Translations under genes and position numbers: made by a program
Notes under the pieces: generated by a model
What the model was told of the DNA's origin: nothing
Databases searched by the model: none
What the model saw: the letters and a program-made list of their open reading frames with translations, nothing else
Shown here: positions 37,547-45,675 of the stretch, one piece after another
How positions within the stretch are numbered: the first letter of the stretch is position 1
Layout of the letters: each line of letters opens with the position of its first letter
Source: Palsa-504 sp963744575
GTDB taxonomy: Bacteria; Actinomycetota; Actinomycetes; Streptosporangiales; Streptosporangiaceae
DNA: 64,000 nucleotides
Direction of reading: 5' to 3'
NCBI GenBank assembly: GCA_963744575.1
Contig: CAVUUF010000004.1
Location: forward strand, 67,920 to 131,919

Positions 37547-38329
37547 GTGGGAGAACAATCGCCTGAGTTCGCCGGGCTGGCGGCGCTGGTCACCGGGGGT
37601 GCCTCCGGGATCGGCCAGGCCACGGCCCGGCTGCTGGCCGCGCGCGGCGCCCGCGTCGCGGTGCTGGACCGGGTCCGGGCCGACGAGGAAAGCGCCGGCC
37701 TGCACCCGCTCGTCGCCGACGTGGCCGACGACGCCGCGGTCCGCGCCGCGGTCGCCGAGGCCAGCCGGACGCTCGGCCGCCTCGACATCCTGGTCAACAA
37801 CGCCGGCATCGGCGCGGCCGGGACGGTCGAGGACAACGGCGACGAGGAGTGGCACCGGGTGCTCGACGTGAACGTGCTCGGCATCATGCGCACCACCCGG
37901 GCGGCGCTGCCGTTGCTGCGCCAGGCGGCGCGGGACCGCGGCCAGGCCGCGATCGTCAACACCTGCTCGGTGGCGGGCATCGCGGGCCTGCCGCAGCGGG
38001 CGCTGTACAGCGCGAGCAAGGGCGCCGTCTACGCGCTCACCCTGGCCATGGCGGCCGACCACGTGGCCGAGGGCATCCGGGTGAACTGCGTGACCCCGGG
38101 CACGGCCGACACCCCGTGGGTGAGCAGGCTGCTCGACGCCGCGCCCGACCCGGCCGCCGAACGCGCCGCGCTCAACGCCCGCCAGCCGATGGGCCGGCTG
38201 GTCAGCGCGGACGAGGTCGCCGCGGCCATCGCCTACCTGGCCAGCCCGCTGGCCGGGGCCACCACCGGCACCGCCCTGGCCGTGGACGGCGGCATGCAGG
38301 GCCTGCGGGTCAGGCCGAGACCGGCCTGA
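37547..38329 (+). CDS. SDR-family oxidoreductase
   Basis: A 260-residue NAD(P)-dependent short-chain dehydrogenase of the classical type. The cofactor motif TGGASGIG is near residue 18, NNAG near 85, catalytic Ser in CSVAG and Tyr-Lys in YSASK near 148. PGTADTPWVSRL and TGTALAVDGGMQGL end the fold. The GTG at 37547 gives a normal length. It follows the GMC remnant by about 50 bases and may have belonged to the same catabolic cluster. The substrate is unknown. Confidence 0.92.
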   Translation: MGEQSPEFAGLAALVTGGASGIGQATARLLAARGARVAVLDRVRADEESAGLHPLVADVADDAAVRAAVAEASRTLGRLDILVNNAGIGAAGTVEDNGDEEWHRVLDVNVLGIMRTTRAALPLLRQAARDRGQAAIVNTCSVAGIAGLPQRALYSASKGAVYALTLAMAADHVAEGIRVNCVTPGTADTPWVSRLLDAAPDPAAERAALNARQPMGRLVSADEVAAAIAYLASPLAGATTGTALAVDGGMQGLRVRPRPA

Positions 38330-38374
38330 CGGGGCCTCCGGTGGGTCAGGCCGGGGGCGGCTGGCTCTTCGCCG

Positions 38375-38740
38375 TCATGGCATGTCCCGGGTGCGCTCGA
38401 TGGTGACGGCGGCGGTGTAGGGGGCCGGGCCGCCGGTGATGGGCTTGCGCAGCTCGAGGCAGAGCCAGGAGACCGGGAATCCGGCCAGCAGGCGCCCGGC
38501 GACGCGCTCGGCGGCGGTTTCGATCAGGCGGAACCTGCCCTCGCGCAGCACGGCCGCGATCGTTTCCGCCACGGCCGAGTAGTCGACCGCGTCGGACAGG
38601 TCGTCGCTGGCCGCGGCTCTGCCTGCGTCGGCGGTCATGTCGACGTTGACGATCAGCGTCTGCTCGATCTCGCGCTCCCAGTCGTGCACGCCGATGACCG
38701 CGGCGACGCTGAGGTCCCGGACGGACACGTAGTCGGTCAC
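38375..38740 (-). CDS. folB: Dihydroneopterin aldolase
   Basis: The 121-residue folate-pathway enzyme splits 7,8-dihydroneopterin into hydroxymethyl-dihydropterin and glycolaldehyde. VSVRDLSVAAVIGVHDWEREI is the family start, followed by VDYSAVAETI, LIETAAERVA and LRKPITGGP with the catalytic Lys. The GTG at 38740 is supported by the family start and overlaps the stop of a short GntR-like frame by 4 bases. Other fol genes are not in the window. Confidence 0.93.
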   Translation of the reverse strand: MTDYVSVRDLSVAAVIGVHDWEREIEQTLIVNVDMTADAGRAAASDDLSDAVDYSAVAETIAAVLREGRFRLIETAAERVAGRLLAGFPVSWLCLELRKPITGGPAPYTAAVTIERTRDMP

Positions 38741-38871
38741 CGGACCGAGGCCGGCCACGGCTCGACGCCGGTGGCCAGGTCCGCCTCGCGCGGCAGCCGG
38801 CTGCCCGCGCGCAGCGCGCCGGAGGTGATCACGGCCTTGGTCTTCTCGATGGCCCCGTCGGTAACCGGCAC
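38737..38871 (-). pseudogene. GntR-type DNA-binding domain stub coupled to folB
   Basis: A 44-codon frame from GTG at 38871 reads VTDGAIEKTKAVITSGALRA then GSRLPREADLA, matching the start of a GntR winged helix (I-SG-L--G-RLP-E-DLA). The recognition helix is replaced by GVEPWPASVR and a stop. The stop TGA overlaps the folB GTG by 4 bases. It looks like a regulator cut down to its first helices, now a possible leader for folB. Confidence 0.5.
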
Positions 38872-38961
38872 GCTGTTCCCCGCAGAGATCCGATGTCTGC
38901 CCCGAGTATGACATATCGCCGATCCGGGCTGACTGACGGCGGCGGCTGGTACCAATGAGGC

Positions 38962-41103
38962 ATGGCCGACGACGAGACGGGCCCGCGGGACGGGCCGGCG
39001 CTGCGGGACGAGGCGGAGAAGTGCCTGCGGGCGCTGGCGGGCGACCACGCGCGGCTGCGGGCCGGCCAATGGGCCGCGATCAGCGCCCTGGTCGCGGACC
39101 GGCGCCGGGCGCTGGTGGTGCAGCGGACCGGCTGGGGCAAGTCCGCGGTCTACTTTATCGCCACCGCGCTGCTGCGCGCCCGCGGCGGCGGGCCGACCGT
39201 GATCGTGTCCCCGCTGCTCGCGCTGATGCGCAACCAGGTCGAGGCGGCCGAGCGGGCCGGCATCCGGGCGCGGACCATCAACTCGGCCAACACCACGGAG
39301 TGGGAGGCGCTGTACGCCGAGGTGGCCGCGGGCCAGGCGGACGTGCTGCTGGTCAGCCCGGAGCGGCTGAACAACCCGTCGTTCCGCGACCAGGTGCTGC
39401 CCGGGCTGAGCCGGTCGGCCGGGCTGGTGGTGATCGACGAGGCGCACTGCATCTCGGACTGGGGGCACGACTTCCGGCCCGACTACCGGCGGCTCCGCAC
39501 GCTGCTCGGCGACCTGCCCGCCGGGATCCCGGTGCTGGCCACCACCGCGACCGCGAACGCGCGGGTGACCCGCGACGTGGCCGAGCAGCTCGGCACCGGC
39601 GGCCGGGGTGAGACGCTGGTGCTCCGCGGCTCCCTGGACCGCGAGTCGCTGCGGCTGGCGGTGGTGACGCTGCCCACCGCGCACCAGCGGCTCGGCTGGC
39701 TGGCGACCCGGCTCGGCGCGCTGCCCGGGTCCGGCATCGTCTACGCGCTGACGGTGGCGGCGGCCCAGGAGACCGCGGCCTTCCTGCGCGAGCAGGGCCT
39801 GACGGTGGCGTCCTACACCGGCCGGGACGAGCCGGAGGAGCGGGCGCGGGCGGAGGACGACCTGCTCGCTAACCGGGTCAAGGCGCTGGTCGCCACCAGC
39901 GCGCTCGGCATGGGCTTCGACAAGCCGGACCTCGGCTTTGTGGTGCACCTGGGCGCGCCGCAGTCGCCGGTCGCCTACTACCAGCAGATCGGCCGGGCCG
40001 GACGCGGCGTAAAGCGGGCCGAGGTGATCCTGCTGCCCGGCCGCGAGGACCGGGACATCTGGGCCTACTTCGCCTCGCTCGCCTTCCCGTCCGAGCCGCA
40101 GGTCCGCGCCACCCTCGCGGCCCTGGCCGAGGCGGGCAGGCCGCTGTCGGCCGGCCTGCTCGAGACCCGCGTCGACCTGTCCCGCGGCCGCCTGGAATCC
40201 ATGCTCAAGGTGCTCGACGTGGATGGCGCCGTGCGCCGCGTCGGCGGCGGCTGGACCGCGACCGGCCAGCCGTGGCACTACGACGCCGAGCGCTACCAGC
40301 GGGTCGCCGCCGAGCGGGTCCGCGAGCAGCAGGCCATGCTGGCCTACCAGGCCACCGACGGGTGCCGGATGGAGTACCTGCGCCGGCAGCTCGACGATCC
40401 GGCCGCCGCGCCGTGCGGGCGCTGCGACAGCTGCACCGGGCAGCAGGTCCCGGGCGAGGTTCCGGAAACGAGCGTCGTCGCGGCGCGCGAGCGGCTGCTC
40501 CGCCCGGGCGTCACGGTGGAGCCGCGGCGGATGTGGCCGACCGGGATGGGCGCCCTCGGCCTGGACGTGTCCGGCAAGATCCCGGCCGCCCTGACCGCCG
40601 AGCCGGGCCGGGCCCTGGGCCGGCTCACCGACATCGGCTGGGGCGGGATGCTCCGGGAGCTGCTGGCCGAGGACGCGCCCGACGAGCCGGTGACCGAGCC
40701 GGTGCTGGCCGCCGCGATCAAGGTGCTGGCCGCCTGGGACTGGGCGCAGCGCCCGGCCGGGGTGCTGACCCTGCCGTCACGCACCCGGCCCCGGCTGATC
40801 ACCAGCCTCGGCCGGCGGCTCGCCGACGTCGGCCGGCTGCCCTACCTGGGCGCGCTCGGTTACACCCGGGACGACGGTCCCGGCCCGCGCCGGCCTAACA
40901 GCGCGCAGCGGCTGGGCTCGCTGTGGCACGCGCTCGGGGTGCCCGCTGACGTCCGCGCCGCCGTCGGCGGCCCGGCCGGCCCGGTGCTCGTGGTCGACGA
41001 TCGCATCGAGACCGGGTGGACGATGACGGTCGCGGCCCGGCTGCTCCGCGAGGCGGGCGCCGGCGCCGTGCTGCCGCTGGCGCTGGCCGTGACCGCGGCC
41101 TAG
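38962..41103 (+). CDS. RecQ-family DNA helicase with C-terminal phosphoribosyltransferase-like domain
   Basis: The product has 713 residues. The SF2 helicase core has Walker A QRTGWGKSAVYF near residue 56, the DEAH box VIDEAHCISDWGHDFRPDYRRL and motif VI QQIGRAGRGVKRAE. A zinc-binding region follows (GCRMEYLRRQL, CGRCDSCTG near 485). The C-terminal 200 residues are not a classical HRDC domain: they include LPSRTRPRLITSLGRRLADV and end with VLVVDDRIETGWTMTVAARL, the PRPP-binding loop of phosphoribosyltransferases. It probably unwinds DNA in repair; the role of the extra domain is unknown. It is convergent with the rhodanese gene (4-base overlap). Confidence 0.92.
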   Translation: MADDETGPRDGPALRDEAEKCLRALAGDHARLRAGQWAAISALVADRRRALVVQRTGWGKSAVYFIATALLRARGGGPTVIVSPLLALMRNQVEAAERAGIRARTINSANTTEWEALYAEVAAGQADVLLVSPERLNNPSFRDQVLPGLSRSAGLVVIDEAHCISDWGHDFRPDYRRLRTLLGDLPAGIPVLATTATANARVTRDVAEQLGTGGRGETLVLRGSLDRESLRLAVVTLPTAHQRLGWLATRLGALPGSGIVYALTVAAAQETAAFLREQGLTVASYTGRDEPEERARAEDDLLANRVKALVATSALGMGFDKPDLGFVVHLGAPQSPVAYYQQIGRAGRGVKRAEVILLPGREDRDIWAYFASLAFPSEPQVRATLAALAEAGRPLSAGLLETRVDLSRGRLESMLKVLDVDGAVRRVGGGWTATGQPWHYDAERYQRVAAERVREQQAMLAYQATDGCRMEYLRRQLDDPAAAPCGRCDSCTGQQVPGEVPETSVVAARERLLRPGVTVEPRRMWPTGMGALGLDVSGKIPAALTAEPGRALGRLTDIGWGGMLRELLAEDAPDEPVTEPVLAAAIKVLAAWDWAQRPAGVLTLPSRTRPRLITSLGRRLADVGRLPYLGALGYTRDDGPGPRRPNSAQRLGSLWHALGVPADVRAAVGGPAGPVLVVDDRIETGWTMTVAARLLREAGAGAVLPLALAVTAA

Positions 41104-41435
41104 GCGACGTGCGGTTCCGAGCCGTCCTCGCTGATCATGGGACGTCCCGCGACGGCCCAGCCGGTCATGCCGTCGGCGACGTTGATGGTGCTCAGGCCGC
41201 CGACGGCCAGTGCCTGGGCCGCGTAGGCGGACCGGGTGCCGCTGCGGCAGATCACGTACAGCTCGCGGTCGCGGGGCAGCTCGCCGGCGCGCGCGCCGAG
41301 CTCGCGGAGCCGGACGTGCACCGCGCCGGGGGCGTGGCCCGCGGTCCACTCGTCGTCTTCGCGCACGTCGAGCAGGAACGCCCCGGCCGGCAGGTCCGCC
41401 GACATCACGTCGGGCACGGCGACGGGCTGGTTCAT
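41100..41435 (-). CDS. Rhodanese-like domain protein
   Basis: The 111-residue single rhodanese domain has AFLLDVREDDEWTAGHAPGAVHV at the start and the active loop VICRSGTRSAYAA, with the catalytic Cys near residue 64. Such stand-alone domains move sulfur or act as sulfur carriers; the partner is unknown. It is divergent from the TetR gene with a shared 240-base control region and could be its target. Confidence 0.92.
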   Translation of the reverse strand: MNQPVAVPDVMSADLPAGAFLLDVREDDEWTAGHAPGAVHVRLRELGARAGELPRDRELYVICRSGTRSAYAAQALAVGGLSTINVADGMTGWAVAGRPMISEDGSEPHVA

Positions 41436-41521
41436 GTCGGTCTCCTCCTCCAGGCGCGGCCTCGGCTCGCTGGCCGCGTGGCTACTGTACCGGTATTGAG
41501 ATGCTTCTGTTGATTACTCAA

Positions 41522-41536
41522 GTTAACGGCGTAAAC
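41522..41536. promoter_or_regulatory. Palindromic operator between rhodanese and TetR genes
   Basis: GTTAACGGCGTAAAC is symmetric as GTTnACGnCGTnAAC (12 of 15 positions pair), in the AT-rich gap between two divergent genes. Size and place fit a TetR-family operator. Confidence 0.5.
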
Positions 41537-41674
41537 TGATTACTTCGCTAACCATGCGTACGATGTTTACTCTTGTCAAGGGAGATAACGTTGTGGCAAC
41601 CGTCGGCCGGGCGGCTCGTGCCGCTCTCGCCAGCGGGCGGCTCGCGCGGGTATGACTGGGTCCGGGAGGCAGCG

Positions 41675-42460
41675 GTGACACATTCGGTGCAGGCCGGGGC
41701 GGAGCCGGGCGCGGCTCCGCCGACGTCCCGGCGTGACCGGCTGCGCGCGGCGACCATCGAGGAGATCGTCCAGGCCGCGCGGCAGCTCCTGGTCAGCGAC
41801 GGCCCCGAGGCGGTGTCGCTGCGGGCCATCGGGCGTGAGATCGGCATGACGGCACCGGGGCTCTACCGGTACTTCGGCAGCCACGAGGAACTGATCAGGT
41901 ACCTCTGCGCGGACATCTTCACCGAGCTGGGCCACGACATCCACCAGGCCATCGAGGCCGCCGGGCCGCCCGCCGGCCAGGCGCACGACCCCCGGGTGAA
42001 GATGACCGTCAAGATGGTCGCCGCCTGCCGGGAGTTCCGCCGCTGGGCGCTGAACCACCAGGCCGAGTTCGCCCTGCTGTTCGGCGTACCGCTGCCCGGC
42101 CTCGACGACGGGCGGTACGACGTCGCCGACGAGTGCGCGCTGGCCTTCGCCGGCACCTTCTTCGCGCTGTTCCTCGAGCTATGGCGTTCGGTCCCGTTCG
42201 GAGTGCCGGCCGACGAGCAGATCGACCCGGGCCTGCGCGACCAGCTGGTCCGCTACCGGGACGCGCTGGGCACCGACATCCCGGCCGGCGCGGTGCTGAC
42301 GTTCCTGCGCTGCTGGACGGTGCTGTACGGGGCGGTGGCGATGGAGGTGTTCGGCCACATGAGCTTCGCCCTGGCCGACCCGGCGCCCATGTTCGAGCTC
42401 ACCCTCGGCGAGCTGGCCGCGCTGGCCGGCCTGCGCTGGCCGCTGCCCGAAGGCGGCTGA
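41675..42460 (+). CDS. TetR-family transcriptional regulator
   Basis: The product has 261 residues. The helix-turn-helix lies at about residues 20-70: TIEEIVQAARQLLVSDGPEA, VSLRAIGREIGMTAPGLYRY and FGSHEELIRYL. The ligand domain (about 90-255) matches the WHG-type C-terminal domain seen in actinobacterial TetR proteins. The GTG at 41675 is chosen because GGGAGG lies just upstream, although the frame is open further upstream to a TTG at 41573. It probably controls itself and the divergent rhodanese gene. Confidence 0.9.
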   Translation: MTHSVQAGAEPGAAPPTSRRDRLRAATIEEIVQAARQLLVSDGPEAVSLRAIGREIGMTAPGLYRYFGSHEELIRYLCADIFTELGHDIHQAIEAAGPPAGQAHDPRVKMTVKMVAACREFRRWALNHQAEFALLFGVPLPGLDDGRYDVADECALAFAGTFFALFLELWRSVPFGVPADEQIDPGLRDQLVRYRDALGTDIPAGAVLTFLRCWTVLYGAVAMEVFGHMSFALADPAPMFELTLGELAALAGLRWPLPEGG

Positions 42461-42472
42461 CCGGGCAGGCCG

Positions 42473-42694
42473 CTACCCGGGCAGGCGCCGGAGCGCGACC
42501 AGCGCGGCGGCGGTGAAGGCGCCCGCGGCCAGCAGCTCCACGTACGCCCGGCGTGACGCCTCACGCTGGATGCGGCTGTGGAACCGGTTGACGGCGCGGG
42601 GAAACGGCGACCAGCCGAACCACAAGTCGGCGGGCTTGTCCAGGTCGGGCAGCGCCGCCCCGGCCATGCCCGCCTTTCGCGCCCGGGTATCCAC
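42473..42694 (-). CDS. Small hypothetical protein with C-terminal hydrophobic segment
   Basis: The product has 73 residues (64 if started at the second Met). The middle reads LDKPADLWFGWSPFPRAVNR, and the C-terminal third holds one hydrophobic stretch (LLAAGAFTAAALVAL) followed by RRLPG. It lies 12 bases beyond the TetR stop, tail to tail. The family is not recognised. Confidence 0.5.
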   Translation of the reverse strand: MDTRARKAGMAGAALPDLDKPADLWFGWSPFPRAVNRFHSRIQREASRRAYVELLAAGAFTAAALVALRRLPG

Positions 42695-42816
42695 CGTACC
42701 GGCGGGACAGCATGGGCGCGGCCGGGCCGGACGGCGGGAAAACCGCGAGGCGACGGCCCATTACTGCTGGTAGCGTCTTTCGTAGGGGCTGGCAAGCAAC
42801 GAAATCCGAACGAGGA

Positions 42817-42918
42817 GCGTTATGCAAGACCGGCTGCGAGTGCAGGCCTTTTGGGGCCTGCGCGAGCGGCCGGTGCAGGTCGCACGGACAGCAACCACAG
42901 CGGGTTCTTGCATAACGC
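42817..42918 (+). promoter_or_regulatory. Folded 102-base element upstream of serS (leader RNA or MITE-like)
   Basis: Thirteen-base ends GCGTTATGCAAGA and TCTTGCATAACGC are exact inverted repeats. Inside them lie ACCGGC/GCCGGT and then GCAGGCC/GGCCTGC around TTTTGG, so the whole unit can fold as three nested stems. It sits 38 bases before the serS start in the direction of serS transcription. It lacks the conserved T-box antiterminator sequence. It could equally be a small inverted-repeat mobile element. Confidence 0.55.
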
Positions 42919-42956
42919 GAACTTTCGCATAAGACACTGAGGACTGACGCGTACCC

Positions 42957-44220
42957 ATGCTGGACAAGCGATTCATCAGGGACCACCCGGACGTGGTCGA
43001 GGCGGCCGTCCGGGACAAGGGCATCGACCTGGACGTGGACGAACTGCTCGACGTCGATCAGCGAAGCCGCAAGCTCCAGCACGAAGTGGACCAGGCGCAG
43101 GCGCGCAGGAAGCGCTCGGCCAAGGAGTTCGCCCGGGCCGACGACGCCCGCCGGGCCGAGCTGCGGGCCGAGCACGCCGAACTGGAGACCCAGCTCAGGT
43201 CGCTCCGCGAGCAGCTCGCCGAGACGACGGAGAAGCTGCAGGAGCTGCTGCTGCTGACCCCCACGATCCCGTGGGCGGGCGCTCCGGTCGGGCCCGACGA
43301 CTCAGCGAACGTGGTGATCAGGAAGGCCGGGACGCCACCCGAGTTCGACTTCACCCCCCTGGACCACGTTCGAGCTGCTGGAAAAGCGCGGCTGGGCCGA
43401 CTTCACCCGGGCTCGCAAGGTGGCCGGGGAGCGAGCCTACGCGCTGACGGCCGACCTGGTGCTGCTCGAGCGCGCGGTGCACTCCTACGCCCTCGACCTG
43501 CTCAGGGAGAAGGACTTCACGCTGGTCAGCGTCCCGTCGCTGGTCCGGGAGGGACCGCTGGTCGGCACCGGCCAGTTCCCGGCGCACCGCGAGGAAACCT
43601 ACGCGATCCCCGCCGACGACCTGTACCTGGCGGGCACCGCGGAGGTCGCCCTGGTCGGCTTCCACAGCGGCGAGATCCTCGACCACAGGCTCCTCCCGAT
43701 CAGGTACGCCGGCATCTCGCCGTGCTTCCGCCGCGAGGCGGGCAGCGCCGGCCGCGACGTGCGCGGGCTGCTCCGGGTGCACCAGTTCGAGAAGGTCGAG
43801 CAGTTCGTCATCTGCGCGGCCGACCTAGCCGAGTCCGACCGCTGGCACGCCGAACTGCTCGGCACCGCCGAGCAGCTACTGCACGGTCTCGGCCTGGCCT
43901 ACGAGGTGATGGAGGTCTCCACCGGCGACATGGGCGCGGGCAAGTACCGGATGAACGACATCAACACCTGGATGCCGTCGCTGAACGCCTATCGGGAGAC
44001 GCACAGCTGCTCGTCGCTGCTCGACTGGCAGGCCAGGCGGGCCAACGTGCGCTACCGCGACGCGGACGGCACGGCGCGGTTCGCCTACACGCTGAACAAC
44101 ACCGCGGTCGCCACGCCGCGCATCCTCGCCGCGCTGGTGGAGAACTTCCAGACCAGCGACGCGAGGGTGCGCGTGCCCGCCGTGCTGCGCCGCTACCTCG
44201 GCGGCCGCGAGCTGCTCTGA
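42957..44220 (+). CDS. serS: Seryl-tRNA synthetase, one-base frame break near 43370
   Basis: A cytoplasmic class II synthetase. The start MLDKRFIRDHPDVVEAAVRD leads into the coiled-coil tRNA-binding arm (about residues 35-105, rich in Glu/Arg/Leu). At 43369-43370 the sequence reads CACGTTCGAGCTG; reading CACGTCGAGCTG instead joins DHV to ELLEKRGWADFTRARKVAG and gives one continuous protein. The catalytic core then runs to 44220 with LAGTAEVALVGFHSGEIL, motif 2 SPCFRREAGSAGRDVRGLLR and motif 3 NNTAVATPRILAALVENFQ. As written, neither half would charge tRNA. SerS is essential, so a sequence error or a second copy is likely. Confidence 0.92.
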
Positions 44221-44309
44221 GCCGCGCAGCTGCTCCCGCGGCGGCGGCGTCTTGCTCCGGCAGGCGGCGGCGCATATCCGGGCCAACAGGCGTACGCTGC
44301 CATGCTTGA

Positions 44310-45542
44310 CTACTCCCCCGTCCTGAAGAGGACGGAGATTCCGGCCCTCACCGGCCGGGATTCCTGGTTCACCGCCGAGCGCACCCGGGAGGCCCCGGAA
44401 TGTCTGACCTCAGCTCCGCAGGCATCGCCCGGGAAACCCCGGGCTACGGCACGACCTGCCGCAAGGATGTTCTGCGCGGCGTTGACGTCCCGGTCATGCC
44501 GGGCGCCGCAGGACGGACACGTCCAGCGCCTCGTGGACAGGCTCAGCTCCGCGAGCAGGTGCCCGCACGCCGAGCAGGTCTTCGAGCTGGGATACCACCG
44601 GTCAATCACGACGAGCTCGCGGCCGTATCGCTGGCACTTGTAGGCCAGCTGGCGACGGAACTCGCCCCACCCACAACCGGCGATGGCGCGGGCCAGGTGC
44701 CGGTTGCGCACCATGCCGGAGACGTTGAGGTCTTCGATCACGAGCACGTCGTTGCCGCGGACCAGGCGGGTGCTGACATGGTGCAGGAAGTCGGACCGGG
44801 CGTTGCGGACCTTGCGGTGCGCGCGGGCCACCTTCGCCTTGGCCTTTTCCCGGTTGCCCGATCCTTTCTGGCAGCGGGCCATCCGCCGCTGGTAACGGGC
44901 CAGGTTGCGAGCCTTGCGGTCCAGGTGCCGCGGATTGGCGATCTTCTCCCCGTCGCTAGTCACTGCGAAATCCGTCACGCCCAGGTCGATGCCAATAGCG
45001 CGGCCAGTCCCCGGCAGCGGCTGCGGGGCATCGGTGTCGACGGTAATGGTCACGTACCAGCGCCCGTCACTCTCCCGGCAGATGATCACCATCGCCGGAT
45101 CCAGCGTGGTCACGTCCACCTCCGGCCAGGACCACACGAACCGGACAGGAGCCGCCATCTTGGCCAGCCGTAGCTCGCCGCCGCGCATGCAGAAGGCGCG
45201 GCGGGTGTAGTGCGCGGTCTGACGCGAGCAGCGGGTCTTGAACCTGGGGTAGCGGGCGCGGCGGGCGAAGAACGCGCCGAACGCCTGGTGCTGGTGCCGC
45301 AGCGCCTGCTGCAACGGCACGCTGGACACCTCGGTCAGGAACGCCAGGTCCGGGTCGCGCTTCATGGCGGTCAGCGCCCGGTCGGACTCCGCATACGACG
45401 TGCTCTTGCCCTGCAGGCGCCAGCGGGCCTGGCGGGCGGCCAGGGTGCGGTTCCACACCACCCGGACGCAGCCGAACGTGCGGTTCAGCACCTGCTGCTG
45501 CGCCGGGTCGGGGTAGGCTCGGCACCGGTATGCCGTTCTCAC
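44310..45542 (-). CDS. tnpB: TnpB-type RNA-guided nuclease of an IS200/IS605-family element
   Basis: The product has 410 residues and looks complete. An N-terminal helix-turn-helix region (RTAYRCRAYPDPAQQQVLNR) precedes the RuvC-like core: Asp186 in IGIDLGVTD, Glu270 in VLVIEDLNVSGM and Asp352 in HDRDVNAAQNIL. The zinc ribbon has Cys323, Cys326, Cys342 and Cys345. TnpB proteins are guided by an RNA from the element's 3' end to cut DNA. The ORF runs through the right-end hairpin, as expected if the guide RNA overlaps it. No tnpA transposase is present, so the element is non-autonomous. GTG at 45542 is the best start. Confidence 0.93.
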   Translation of the reverse strand: MRTAYRCRAYPDPAQQQVLNRTFGCVRVVWNRTLAARQARWRLQGKSTSYAESDRALTAMKRDPDLAFLTEVSSVPLQQALRHQHQAFGAFFARRARYPRFKTRCSRQTAHYTRRAFCMRGGELRLAKMAAPVRFVWSWPEVDVTTLDPAMVIICRESDGRWYVTITVDTDAPQPLPGTGRAIGIDLGVTDFAVTSDGEKIANPRHLDRKARNLARYQRRMARCQKGSGNREKAKAKVARAHRKVRNARSDFLHHVSTRLVRGNDVLVIEDLNVSGMVRNRHLARAIAGCGWGEFRRQLAYKCQRYGRELVVIDRWYPSSKTCSACGHLLAELSLSTRRWTCPSCGARHDRDVNAAQNILAAGRAVARGFPGDACGAEVRHSGASRVRSAVNQESRPVRAGISVLFRTGE

Positions 45543-45672
45543 TTGTACATGATCGCACGTGTGGTCGAAAGCTGCGGGGAGCCACGCCGTGCGAGCGGAT
45601 ATGTTTTCCTGCCCCCGTGCGCGGGGCGCCGGAATCCTCCCCGGCCTGAAGACCGGGGCATCCTCCGGGAGG
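44318..45672 (-). mobile_element. IS200/IS605-type (tnpB-only) element bounded by hairpins
   Basis: At the tnpB 3' side, CCGTCC/GGACGG pairs around TGAAGA (44318-44335). At its 5' side, CCCCGG/CCGGGG pairs around CCTGAAGA (45639-45658), with a second palindrome CCTCCGGGAGG at 45662-45672. The shared TGAAGA loop and G/C stems are typical of subterminal hairpins in this family. There are no long inverted ends or target duplication, as expected for single-strand transposition. Exact ends are uncertain by some bases. Confidence 0.75.
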
Positions 45673-45675
45673 CTG

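Noticed and set aside
41573..41674. TTG start 34 codons upstream for the TetR gene
   Set aside because: The GTG at 41675 has GGGAGG at proper spacing and the added residues show no similarity.
42817..42956. T-box riboswitch for serS
   Set aside because: The antiterminator T-box sequence and the specifier-loop layout are not present.
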